Shown here piece after piece: positions 1 to 5,680 of a DNA stretch of 5,680 bases. The stretch spans positions 1 to 5,680 of the forward strand of contig CADBQJ010000039.1 in NCBI GenBank assembly GCA_902796785.1, in the 5' to 3' direction. Below the pieces are notes generated by a model. That model did no database searches. It was not told where the DNA came from and saw only the letters and a list, made by a program, of their open reading frames with translations. Every line of letters starts with the position of its first letter. The first letter of the stretch is position 1. The translations under genes were made by a program, and so were the position numbers. This DNA comes from Fibrobacter succinogenes (GTDB lineage: Bacteria; Fibrobacterota; Fibrobacteria; Fibrobacterales; CADBQJ01).

Positions 1-894
1 CAGGCGCTCCTCCTCGGCTACGCGCCCGAAGGGGTCAAGAGCGTCGCGCAGCTGACCAAGCTGACCCACGTGATCGCCTTCAGCCTCGAAACGACCGACG
101 ACGGCGTCCTGGTCGACACCTCCGTCACCCCGAACTACTCCGCGCTCGTCACCGACGCGCACAGCGTGGGCGTGAAGGCCCTGGTGAGCATCGGCGGCTG
201 GGGCCGCTCGGGCGGCTTCTCCTCCGTGGCGGCCGACCCCGCCAAACGCGCGACCTTCGTGAAGAACGTGGTCGACTTCCTCGACGCGAACGGCTTCGAC
301 GGCTTCGACGTGGACTGGGAATACCCCAAGCCCGAGGAGATGGCCGACTACGCCTCGCTGATGGCCGAGCTGAAGGCGGCCATGGGCGACCGCCTGCTGA
401 CCAGCGCGATCGGCCTGGGCCACAAGCCCTCCGAATTCGACAAGCGCTTCTTCGACGCGGTCGACCTGATCATGCTGATGTCGTACGACTGGGGCTGGGC
501 GCCCGAGAACGTGCCGATGCCCGAACCCCACGCCCCCGACTCGCTGACGAAGTTCCTCGACATGTGGGACGACTACGCCCCGAAGGAAAAGCTGGTCTTC
601 GGCATTCCCTTCTACGCGCGCCGCGACGCCAACTGGGGCGACTGGAAGTCGTGGGAGCAGGTGCTGACCGAGTTCGCGCCCGCCGACTCCGCCAACGCCG
701 CCGGCGGCTACAACTACAACGGCCCCGAGTCGGTGCGCCGCAAGGTCGACTATGCGATCGACAACTGCTACCGCGGCCTGATGATCTGGCACGTCGGCCA
801 GGACGTCGACGCCACCGCGGAACGGTCGATGCTCGCCACGCTGCGCGACGAATGGGACCGCGCCGTCGGCCGCTCCTCCTGCCTCGTCAAGTAG
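1..894 (+). CDS. GH18 chitinase-like glycoside hydrolase, 5' end outside the window
   Basis: The frame is open from base 1 to a TAG stop at 892-894 (297 codons visible), so the true start lies upstream and a start inside the window is unlikely. Residue numbers count from base 1. Seen: a first barrel strand (LLLGYAPEG, about 4-11), the SxGG-type strand LVSIGGWG (61-68), the GH18 signature DGFDVDWE (100-107) with acid/base Glu107, the MSYDW segment (160-164) and a late conserved Trp in MIWHVGQD (261-268). These are the landmarks of the family 18 TIM barrel, which cleaves beta-1,4-GlcNAc polymers by substrate-assisted catalysis with retention. The stretch between GIPFYAR (201-207) and the last strand is short, so the alpha+beta chitinase insertion domain is absent. 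No carbohydrate-binding module follows; the protein ends about 34 residues after Trp263. The missing part is probably a signal peptide and possibly a further N-terminal domain. Chitinase is the best call; an endo-N-acetylglucosaminidase or another GlcNAc-glycan hydrolase is possible. It is the only + strand gene and runs toward gpmA. Confidence 0.92.
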   Translation, partial: QALLLGYAPEGVKSVAQLTKLTHVIAFSLETTDDGVLVDTSVTPNYSALVTDAHSVGVKALVSIGGWGRSGGFSSVAADPAKRATFVKNVVDFLDANGFDGFDVDWEYPKPEEMADYASLMAELKAAMGDRLLTSAIGLGHKPSEFDKRFFDAVDLIMLMSYDWGWAPENVPMPEPHAPDSLTKFLDMWDDYAPKEKLVFGIPFYARRDANWGDWKSWEQVLTEFAPADSANAAGGYNYNGPESVRRKVDYAIDNCYRGLMIWHVGQDVDATAERSMLATLRDEWDRAVGRSSCLVK

Positions 895-914
895 CGCTTC
901 GCGAAAGCTTTCCC

Positions 915-945
915 GACGGGCCCCTCGCGGGGCCCGTTCTTTTTT
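915..945 (+). terminator. Rho-independent terminator of the GH18 gene
   Basis: A perfect 9-bp stem, ACGGGCCCC (916-924) paired with GGGGCCCGT (929-937), has a TCGC tetraloop. It is followed directly by a T-rich run (TTCTTTTTT, 937-945). It begins about 21 bases after the GH18 stop. The T tract lies only on the + strand side, so it works for the rightward transcript. Confidence 0.93.
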
Positions 946-950
946 CGCGC

Positions 951-978
951 AAAAGGAAAGCCCCCCACGGAGGGGGGC
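951..978 (-). terminator. Rho-independent terminator for the gpmA (topB-gpmA) transcript
   Basis: A 7-bp stem, GCCCCCC (960-966) with GGGGGGC (972-978), has the 5-base loop ACGGA. Read on the - strand, it is followed by TTTCCTTTT (959-951) and, slightly further on, by a run of six T (946-940 region). It starts about 38 bases after the gpmA stop and is oriented opposite to the neighbouring + strand terminator. The T tract is interrupted by CC, so efficiency may be moderate. Confidence 0.82.
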
Positions 979-1016
979 AATCGTTTCGGGATGTGTAACA
1001 GACGCTCTTTTCGCCG

Positions 1017-1766
1017 CTAGGCCTTCTTCTTGCCCTGGTTGGCGACGGCTTCCATCTTGGCCTTGAGGGCCTCCTGGTCGCCGAGGTAGTAGTGCTTGAC
1101 GGGATTGAGATCGTCGTCGAATTCGTAGACCAGGGGGGTCGCGGTGGGAATGTTGACGCCGAGAATCTCCTCGTTCGAGAGATTGTCGAGGTACTTGACG
1201 AGGGCGCGGAGCGAGTTGCCGTGGGCGGCGACGACCACGCGCTTGCCCGCCTTCATGTCGGCCTTGATGGTCTCGAGGTAGAAGGGGACCACGCGTTCGA
1301 TGGTGGTTTCCAGGCTTTCGTTCTGCGGGAGGAAGAAGCGGTCGACGTCGCGGTACATCGGCTGCTTGACGGCGCTGCGTTCGTCGTCGTCGGAGAGCAC
1401 CGGGGGCTTGACGTCGAAGGAGCGGCGCCAGATCTTCACCTGGTCTTCGCCGAACTTCTCGGCCGCCTCGGCCTTGTTCTTGCCCTGCAGGTCGCCGTAG
1501 TGGCGTTCGTTGAGCTTCCAGGTCTTGACGACGGGCAGCCAGTTGCGGTCCATTTCGTCGAGCATGTGGTTGAGCGTGTGGATGGCGCGCTTGAGGTAGG
1601 AGGTGTAGCAGACGTCGAAGTCGTAGCCTTCGGCCTTGGGCAGCTTGCCCGCGGCGATGGCCTCTTCGTGGCCCTTCTCGCTCAGATCGACGTCCATCCA
1701 GCCGGTGAAGAGGTTCTTCTTGTTCCAGTCGCTTTCGCCGTGGCGAACGAGGACCAGTTTGATCAT
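1017..1766 (-). CDS. gpmA: 2,3-bisphosphoglycerate-dependent phosphoglycerate mutase
   Basis: A 249-residue cytosolic enzyme, matching the roughly 250 residues of E. coli GpmA. It interconverts 3-phosphoglycerate and 2-phosphoglycerate in glycolysis and gluconeogenesis through a phosphohistidine intermediate. Seen: N-terminal [12 protein letters not shown] (4-15) with the phosphorylatable His9 and Arg8, [13 protein letters not shown] (20-32), [11 protein letters not shown] (55-65) with Arg60, [11 protein letters not shown] (85-95) with catalytic Glu87, [15 protein letters not shown] (180-194) with the second catalytic His182, and the typical tail VANQGKKK. All catalytic residues are present. 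The ATG at 1766 is chosen because AAGGAG lies 7 bases upstream and because the family N-terminus begins just before the RHG motif. The same frame stays open far upstream through the topB region, but that translation is Arg/Pro-rich and not protein-like. It follows topB after 74 bp on the same strand with no terminator between them, so co-transcription is likely. Confidence 0.98.
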   Translation of the reverse strand: MIKLVLVRHGESDWNKKNLFTGWMDVDLSEKGHEEAIAAGKLPKAEGYDFDVCYTSYLKRAIHTLNHMLDEMDRNWLPVVKTWKLNERHYGDLQGKNKAEAAEKFGEDQVKIWRRSFDVKPPVLSDDDERSAVKQPMYRDVDRFFLPQNESLETTIERVVPFYLETIKADMKAGKRVVVAAHGNSLRALVKYLDNLSNEEILGVNIPTATPLVYEFDDDLNPVKHYYLGDQEALKAKMEAVANQGKKKA

Positions 1767-1773
1767 GGGTTGA

Positions 1774-1779
1774 CTCCTT
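1774..1779 (-). promoter_or_regulatory. Shine-Dalgarno site of gpmA
   Basis: On the - strand AAGGAG lies 7 bases before the ATG at 1766. It sits in an A-rich, probably unstructured leader (CAAAAACAAAAAGGAG). This decides the gpmA start. Confidence 0.9.
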
Positions 1780-1790
1780 TTTGTTTTTGC

Positions 1791-1812
1791 GGCGCGCGTG
1801 TGGCGGCGCGCC
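1791..1812 (-). promoter_or_regulatory. Intercistronic GC hairpin upstream of gpmA
   Basis: A perfect 7-bp inverted repeat, GGCGCGC (1791-1797) and GCGCGCC (1806-1812), with an 8-base spacer lies in the 74-bp topB-gpmA gap. On the - strand it is followed by an A-rich tract rather than T residues, so it is not an intrinsic terminator for topB. It could stabilise the 3' end of topB mRNA, insulate the gpmA ribosome-binding site, or be a protein-binding inverted repeat. Its function is inferred and a chance palindrome in GC-rich DNA is possible. Confidence 0.45.
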
Positions 1813-1840
1813 CGTGGTGTGAAAGTCGGATCGGAGGGGG

Positions 1841-4351
1841 CTATTTCCCTTCCTTCTTCGGGGCGCCCTTGCGGAAGCCGGCGCGGCGCGGCGGGAACTC
1901 GAAGGAGATCTTGCCGTCCTTGCCGAGCAGCAGCATGGCGTCGAAGAGCTTGTGGGTGCGGCTGGAGCGGAAGCCCTGGATGAGCCCGGTCTTGCCCTTG
2001 CTCAGCAGCTCGGCGACGTTCTCGGGCGTCAGCGACTTGCCGAGGATGGTGCGGTTGATGCGCAGCCCCTTGTCGGAGCCGTCGAGGTGCGACTGCGACA
2101 CGTAGGCCTGGATGTCCTCGTAGACGGGGGAGCCGTCGATGGGGGAGTTGCCCAGGGGCGTCATGGCGCTGGTGTCGATCTTGCGCTCGGCGCTTTCCTG
2201 CGAGAAGACGAACTCGGGCTTGCCGTCGGCCAGGCGGATGACGGCGCTGAAGGGGGTGTTGCGCTTGCTGCGGAAGTCGTGGAAGGGGCCCACCTCGCCC
2301 TTGGCGTAGAGCTCGGCGATCTCCTCGGCGGAGAAGTGGCGGCCGCCCAGGATCTTGCGGACGCGGCAGGAGCCGTCCTCCTTCTCGAAGTGGCTGACGC
2401 ATTCGAAGATCCGCTCGCCGTTCACGGGGCTGAAGGAGGCCTCCTTGCGGGCCACGTCCTCGTCGAAGCCGCGGATGCGGTCCACGATCTCGAGCGTGGA
2501 GCGGCGGATGCCTTCCATGAACTCGTCGCGCGTCATCTCGCCGCGCTCGATCTGCTTGAGCTTGCGTTCCCATTCGCCGGTCAGCTCGGGGGAGCGGAGG
2601 TCCTCGATCTTCATGGCGCCGATCAGCCCCAGCAGGTCGAAGGCCTTGCGCGTGGGGACCAGGTCGCGCCCGTCGCGGGCGACGTAGTCGTCGGAGATCA
2701 GCTTTTCGATGATGGCCGCGCGCGTGGCGGGGGTGCCCAGGCCGCGGTCCTTGAGCGCCTCGGCCAGCTCCTCGTCGTCCACCAGCTTGCCGGCCCCTTC
2801 CATGGCGGAGAGGAGGCTGGCTTCGGTGTAGCGGGCGGGCGGGTTGGTCTTGTCCGCGAGCACCTCGGCGGAGAGGAGCTTCGCCTCGGTCCCGCGGAGC
2901 GCCTCGAGCGAGTCGGACTCCTCGGCCTTGCCGTAGATGGCCTTCCACCCGGGCACCACGAGGATCTTGCCGTCGGTCTTGAAGGATTCGCCCTCGACCA
3001 TGGTGACGCGCGAGGTGACGCTGTATTCCGCCGCGGGGAAGAAGACCGCGATGGTGCGCTGGCAGACCATGTCGAAGATCTTCTGCTCCGCCTCGGTGAG
3101 CCCCCTGGGCATGACGCCGGTGGGGATGATGGCGTGGTGGTCGCTGATCTTCGCGTTGTTGAAGATGCGCTTGTCGGGATGGATGTACTTCTTCTCGACG
3201 GCGATGGCCGCGAACTTCCCGAAGGGGCCGGACTGCAGCGAGCCGAGGGTCCTGTACATCGCGGAGACGTAGTCCTCGGGCAGGTGGCGGCTGTCGGTGC
3301 GCGGGTAGGTGAGCGCCTTCTTCTTTTCGTAGAGCGACTGGGCGATGCTCAGCGTGGTCTTGGCCGAGAAGCCGAAGCGGTTGTTGGCCTCGCGCTGGAG
3401 CGTGGTGAGGTCGTAGAGCGGCTGGCACCGCTGCGAGGTCGGCTTGGTGGTCTCGGAGACGGTCCCGGTCTTCCCGGCGGTCTTCGCGACGATCTCGCGG
3501 GCGCGGGCCTCGGTCCAGACGCGGCTCGAGCGCTGGTCGGCGTCGGAGTCGTCCTTGCGGAAGGAGGGGTCGAACCACCGGCCGGAGTATTCGGCGCCGC
3601 CGCAGGAGAAGCGGGCCTCGACGGTCCAGTAGTCCTTGGAGACGAACTCGCGGCGCTCCTTCTCGCGCTCCACGATGAGCGCCAGGCTGGGGGTCTGCAC
3701 GCGGCCGCAGGGAGTGAGGAAGAAGCCGCCGTTGCGGGAGTTCCAGGCGGTGAGGCCGCGGGAGCCGTTGATGCCGATCAGCCAGTCGGCCTCGGAGCGG
3801 CAGATGGCGGCGGCGGTGAGGTTGACCATCTCCTCGGCGGGGCGGAGCTTCGCGAAGGCCTCGCGGATGGAGGCGGCGGTCATGGACTGCAGCCAGAGCC
3901 GCTTGGTGGGCTTGGTCAGCTTCTTGTCCTTGCCCAGGTAGTCCATGATGTAGCGGAAGATCAGCTCCCCTTCGCGGCCGGCGTCGCAGGCGTTCACCAC
4001 CAGGTCGACGTCGCGGCGGCGGACCAGCTTGCCCAGCGCGCTGAGCTGGGGGCGGCTCTCCTCGATGGGCTTGAGGACGAACCGGTCGGGGATGATGGGG
4101 AGGGAGTCGATTTTCCACCCCTTGTAGCGCTCGTCGATTTCGGCGGGGTCGGCCAGGGTGACCAGGTGGCCGATGGCGTAGGAGATGACGTAGTGGGCGC
4201 TTTCCCAGAACTTGGCGTCCTTGACGAACTTCCCTTCGGAGGGTTCGAGCGCGCGGACGAAGTCGCCGGCCACGCTGGGCTTTTCGGCGATGACGAGGAT
4301 CTTCTTGGTGCCTTCGGCGGCGGGCGCCGCGGCGGTGCTCTTCTTGGTCAT
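1841..4351 (-). CDS. topB: DNA topoisomerase III (type IA), B. subtilis TopB-like
   Basis: An 836-residue type IA topoisomerase that cuts one DNA strand through a 5'-phosphotyrosyl link, used in decatenation and in resolving recombination and replication intermediates. Seen: a short Ala/Lys-rich leader (1-17); a Toprim domain with ILVIAEKPS (18-26, Glu23), [10 protein letters not shown] (60-69) and [11 protein letters not shown] (123-133); [11 protein letters not shown] (185-195); [12 protein letters not shown] (214-225); the active-site segment ALTYPRTDS (346-354) with catalytic Tyr349; [10 protein letters not shown] (403-412); and [15 protein letters not shown] (537-551). The DAGREGE form and the [10 protein letters not shown] and LPIIP segments match the B. 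subtilis TopB subfamily rather than E. coli TopB. The C-terminus carries two Toprim-Crpt-type repeats (about 640-717 and 730-820) with most zinc-ribbon cysteines missing. The ATG at 4351 is preferred over an in-frame GTG at 4375 because GAAGGA lies 6 bases before it and none precedes the GTG. No mobile-element genes are adjacent, which suggests a chromosomal housekeeping copy. Confidence 0.96.
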   Translation of the reverse strand: MTKKSTAAAPAAEGTKKILVIAEKPSVAGDFVRALEPSEGKFVKDAKFWESAHYVISYAIGHLVTLADPAEIDERYKGWKIDSLPIIPDRFVLKPIEESRPQLSALGKLVRRRDVDLVVNACDAGREGELIFRYIMDYLGKDKKLTKPTKRLWLQSMTAASIREAFAKLRPAEEMVNLTAAAICRSEADWLIGINGSRGLTAWNSRNGGFFLTPCGRVQTPSLALIVEREKERREFVSKDYWTVEARFSCGGAEYSGRWFDPSFRKDDSDADQRSSRVWTEARAREIVAKTAGKTGTVSETTKPTSQRCQPLYDLTTLQREANNRFGFSAKTTLSIAQSLYEKKKALTYPRTDSRHLPEDYVSAMYRTLGSLQSGPFGKFAAIAVEKKYIHPDKRIFNNAKISDHHAIIPTGVMPRGLTEAEQKIFDMVCQRTIAVFFPAAEYSVTSRVTMVEGESFKTDGKILVVPGWKAIYGKAEESDSLEALRGTEAKLLSAEVLADKTNPPARYTEASLLSAMEGAGKLVDDEELAEALKDRGLGTPATRAAIIEKLISDDYVARDGRDLVPTRKAFDLLGLIGAMKIEDLRSPELTGEWERKLKQIERGEMTRDEFMEGIRRSTLEIVDRIRGFDEDVARKEASFSPVNGERIFECVSHFEKEDGSCRVRKILGGRHFSAEEIAELYAKGEVGPFHDFRSKRNTPFSAVIRLADGKPEFVFSQESAERKIDTSAMTPLGNSPIDGSPVYEDIQAYVSQSHLDGSDKGLRINRTILGKSLTPENVAELLSKGKTGLIQGFRSSRTHKLFDAMLLLGKDGKISFEFPPRRAGFRKGAPKKEGK

Positions 4352-4357
4352 GGCGGG

Positions 4358-4363
4358 TCCTTC
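4358..4363 (-). promoter_or_regulatory. Shine-Dalgarno site of topB
   Basis: GAAGGA on the - strand, 6 bases before the ATG at 4351, supports that start over the in-frame GTG 24 bases upstream. Confidence 0.85.
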
Positions 4364-4376
4364 TTCAAACGGCACC

Positions 4377-4393
4377 TAATATATATAAGTATA
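4377..4393 (-). promoter_or_regulatory. Putative topB promoter (AT-rich -10 region)
   Basis: A 17-base block with a single G/C base stands out in otherwise GC-rich DNA, 26-42 bases before the topB ATG. On the - strand it contains TATACT (4393-4388) and TATATT (4383-4378), each matching TATAAT at five of six positions. I see no convincing -35 hexamer at normal spacing: TTCCGC is the nearest and it is poor. TATACT would give a leader of roughly 30 bases, leaving room for the Shine-Dalgarno site. Confidence 0.45.
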
Positions 4394-4404
4394 GGTTCGG
4401 GCGG

Positions 4405-4432
4405 AAAATTCCCCCCGTCCGGCCCGGGACGG
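4405..4432 (-). terminator. Possible weak terminator after the glycosyltransferase gene
   Basis: A 6-bp perfect inverted repeat, CCGTCC (4415-4420) and GGACGG (4427-4432), with a 6-base loop starts about 25 bases after the glycosyltransferase stop. On the - strand it is followed by GGGGAATTTT, so only four T residues come after the stem, with a gap. It could be a weak intrinsic terminator between the glycosyltransferase and topB, or a chance palindrome in GC-rich DNA. Confidence 0.3.
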
Positions 4433-4456
4433 CCGCCCATTTTGGAGAAATTTGCG

Positions 4457-5650
4457 CTATTTGCGGAGCGCGGAGGCGCCGGAGCGCCCTTTCCAGCGGA
4501 AAACGCCGCTCAGACCGAAGAGGACGGGCACCACGATCATGGGGATGTGGAGCAGCGCGGTGGCGGGGAAGGCGCGCAGGAGCTTCTCGCGCCCGAAGAG
4601 CCTGGCCCCGCGGGTCATCACCATGCCGTCCCAGAGGGTCTTCCAGAGGAACCCGGCCGCGCCCCAGAGCAGGACCGGGAGGCCCCAGCCGGCGCCGAGG
4701 AGGCAGCCTGCCGCCCCCGCGCAGACCAGCCCGGCGATCCAGACGTACCAGGCGAAGATGCCGCAGAAGAAGGCGACCACCGGGGCGGAGTAGCGGGTGG
4801 TCTTCGAGGCCCAGCGGCTGCGCTGGTTGATCAGCCCGATCCCGCTCGTCTGGGGCTCGGTGACGACGTAGGATTCGGGGCGGATGCAGTAGCGCACCTG
4901 CCTGCGGTGGGCGCGGAAGGCCTTCTGGAGCAGCAGGTCGTCGTCGCCGGAGAGGATCCGCTCGTCGCCGCCGAAGCCGCCGACCTCGTCGAAGAAGGAG
5001 CGGCGGTAGCCCAGGCTGTTCCCGGTGCAGGTGACCGGGAAGCCCAGCGCGATGAGGGCCGCGGAGATCACCCCGTGCGAGAGGAAGTCGAGCGCCTGCA
5101 CGGGCATCATCCACCCCTTGTCGGTGGTGAGGGAGAACTCGCTGTGGCCCGCCACCATGACGGTCTCGGGGGAGAACTCGCGGACCATCGAGTCGATCCA
5201 GCCGTAGGGGACCATGCAGTCGGCGTCGGTGGCGAGGACGATCTCGCCCCGGGAGAGCTCGATCAGCTTGGTGAGGGCGTGCTTCTTGGGGGAGATCCCC
5301 TCGGGGCATTCGGTGATCCGCAGCACGCGCAGCTGGTCGCCGTGGCGTTCGGCGGCCTCGCGGAGGATCACGTCGGTCTTGTCGACGGAGCGGTCGTCGG
5401 CCACGAGCACCTCGTAGAGCTCCTTCGGGTAGCTCTGCGAGAAGAGGTGCGCCAGGCAGTACTCCAGCCGGCCCTCCTCGTTGCGCGCGGAGACGACCAC
5501 GCTGACGAAGGGGCGCTCCCTGGAGTCGTGGCGGCGCAGGCGCGAAAGCCCCTGGAGCAGCGCGCAGTCGACCAGGAAGTAGAAGAGCCCCAGGACCCCT
5601 CCGGCGAGGAGGAGCGCCTGGAAGAACGCGTTCGGCGAAAAGCTCTCCAT
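4457..5650 (-). CDS. Membrane-anchored family 2 glycosyltransferase
   Basis: A 397-residue protein with an N-terminal membrane segment (about 9-32), a cytoplasmic GT-A catalytic domain (about 47-285) and three likely C-terminal membrane segments (about 287-313, 318-338, 365-383). Seen: VSVVVSARNEE (49-59), the nucleotide-binding acidic motif DDRS (85-88), the metal-binding DAD (142-144), GDDD (235-238) in the place of the catalytic acidic motif, and the QRSRW (276-280) version of QxxRW, with a tail ending FRWKGR. The set is complete for an inverting, UDP-sugar-using GT2 enzyme with processive-type architecture. The substrate cannot be read from sequence: exopolysaccharide, glycolipid and carotenoid glucosyltransferases share this layout. 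The ATG at 5650 is supported by an in-frame TAG 22-24 bases upstream with no other start codon between them. There is no clear Shine-Dalgarno site; GAGG lies about 24 bases upstream. The topB start is 105 bp downstream, across a hairpin and a probable promoter, so co-transcription with topB is uncertain. Confidence 0.93.
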   Translation of the reverse strand: MESFSPNAFFQALLLAGGVLGLFYFLVDCALLQGLSRLRRHDSRERPFVSVVVSARNEEGRLEYCLAHLFSQSYPKELYEVLVADDRSVDKTDVILREAAERHGDQLRVLRITECPEGISPKKHALTKLIELSRGEIVLATDADCMVPYGWIDSMVREFSPETVMVAGHSEFSLTTDKGWMMPVQALDFLSHGVISAALIALGFPVTCTGNSLGYRRSFFDEVGGFGGDERILSGDDDLLLQKAFRAHRRQVRYCIRPESYVVTEPQTSGIGLINQRSRWASKTTRYSAPVVAFFCGIFAWYVWIAGLVCAGAAGCLLGAGWGLPVLLWGAAGFLWKTLWDGMVMTRGARLFGREKLLRAFPATALLHIPMIVVPVLFGLSGVFRWKGRSGASALRK

Positions 5651-5680
5651 CGTCTGTAAATCTAGTACGCGCTACCTCAG

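Noticed and set aside
898..912. Short overlapping palindromes TTCGCGAA (898-905) and GAAAGCTTTC (903-912) just after the GH18 stop, considered as an operator or attachment site.
   Set aside because: They are very short, not repeated elsewhere that I could see, and sit directly before a terminator in a 3' untranslated region; chance is sufficient.
979..1016. Possible small RNA or small gene between the second terminator hairpin and the gpmA stop.
   Set aside because: Only about 38 bases, with no start-SD pair, no further stem and no promoter-like elements.
1092..2105. A + strand open frame of about 337 codons opposite gpmA and the end of topB.
   Set aside because: It lies antisense to a highly conserved gene, has shadow-like composition and shows no domain or SD evidence.
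3961..3985. The Toprim motif reads DAGREGE, with Gly in place of the second Asp of the common DxDxE pattern, which looked like an active-site loss.
   Set aside because: This form is normal for the B. subtilis TopB-type subfamily, and all other catalytic motifs, including Tyr349, are intact.
1767..4118. The gpmA reading frame stays open upstream through the 74-bp gap and most of topB in a shifted frame, suggesting a giant fusion protein.
   Set aside because: The upstream part is Arg/Pro/His-rich shadow translation of topB. gpmA has its own strong SD and ATG, and its protein matches the normal family length from that ATG.
1841..4351. topB as a marker of an integrative conjugative element or plasmid.
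   Set aside because: No relaxase, type IV secretion, integrase, partition or repeat sequences are visible, and the neighbour is the housekeeping gene gpmA.
1952..5659. A + strand frame open for more than 1,200 codons, antisense to both topB and the glycosyltransferase gene and crossing the gap between them.
   Set aside because: The translation is dominated by Gly, Ala, Val, Leu, Asp and Glu with no recognisable domain. The opposite strand encodes two clear conserved proteins. Long antisense open frames are expected where third positions are nearly all G or C.

Overview
The window is GC-rich and densely coding, with strong G/C preference at third codon positions. It holds four protein genes and short intergenic gaps. 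It looks like an ordinary chromosomal segment of a GC-rich Gram-negative-style bacterium. I cannot place it to phylum from sequence alone. The phosphoglycerate mutase ending (VANQGKKK), the glycosyltransferase ending (WKGR) and the CID-less GH18 enzyme recall proteins of the Bacteroidetes/Chlorobi/Verrucomicrobia-Kiritimatiellota/Fibrobacterota range. The strong Shine-Dalgarno sites of two genes argue against typical Bacteroidetes. This placement is low-confidence inference.

Layout: positions 1-894 (+ strand) are the 3' part of a GH18 chitinase-like glycoside hydrolase whose start lies outside the window. Positions 895-1016 are a convergent intergenic region with two back-to-back hairpins, one placed to terminate the + strand gene and the other to terminate the - strand genes. 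Three genes then lie on the - strand and are transcribed from right to left: a membrane-anchored family 2 glycosyltransferase (5650-4457), a type IA DNA topoisomerase III (4351-1841) and the glycolytic 2,3-bisphosphoglycerate-dependent phosphoglycerate mutase (1766-1017).

The 105-bp gap between the glycosyltransferase and topB holds a GC hairpin and a conspicuous AT-rich block with -10-like hexamers, so topB probably has its own promoter. The 74-bp gap between topB and gpmA has no terminator-like structure for the - strand, so topB and gpmA are plausibly co-transcribed and end at the terminator near 960-978. The four genes do not form an obvious pathway: polymer degradation outside the cell, envelope glycan or lipid glycosylation, DNA topology, and glycolysis.

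I found no RNA gene, CRISPR array, insertion sequence, attachment site or defence or toxin module, and no convincing evidence of a new system. The most useful second looks are the cysteine-depleted C-terminal repeats of the topoisomerase, the hairpin plus A-rich leader before gpmA, and the compact paired terminators.
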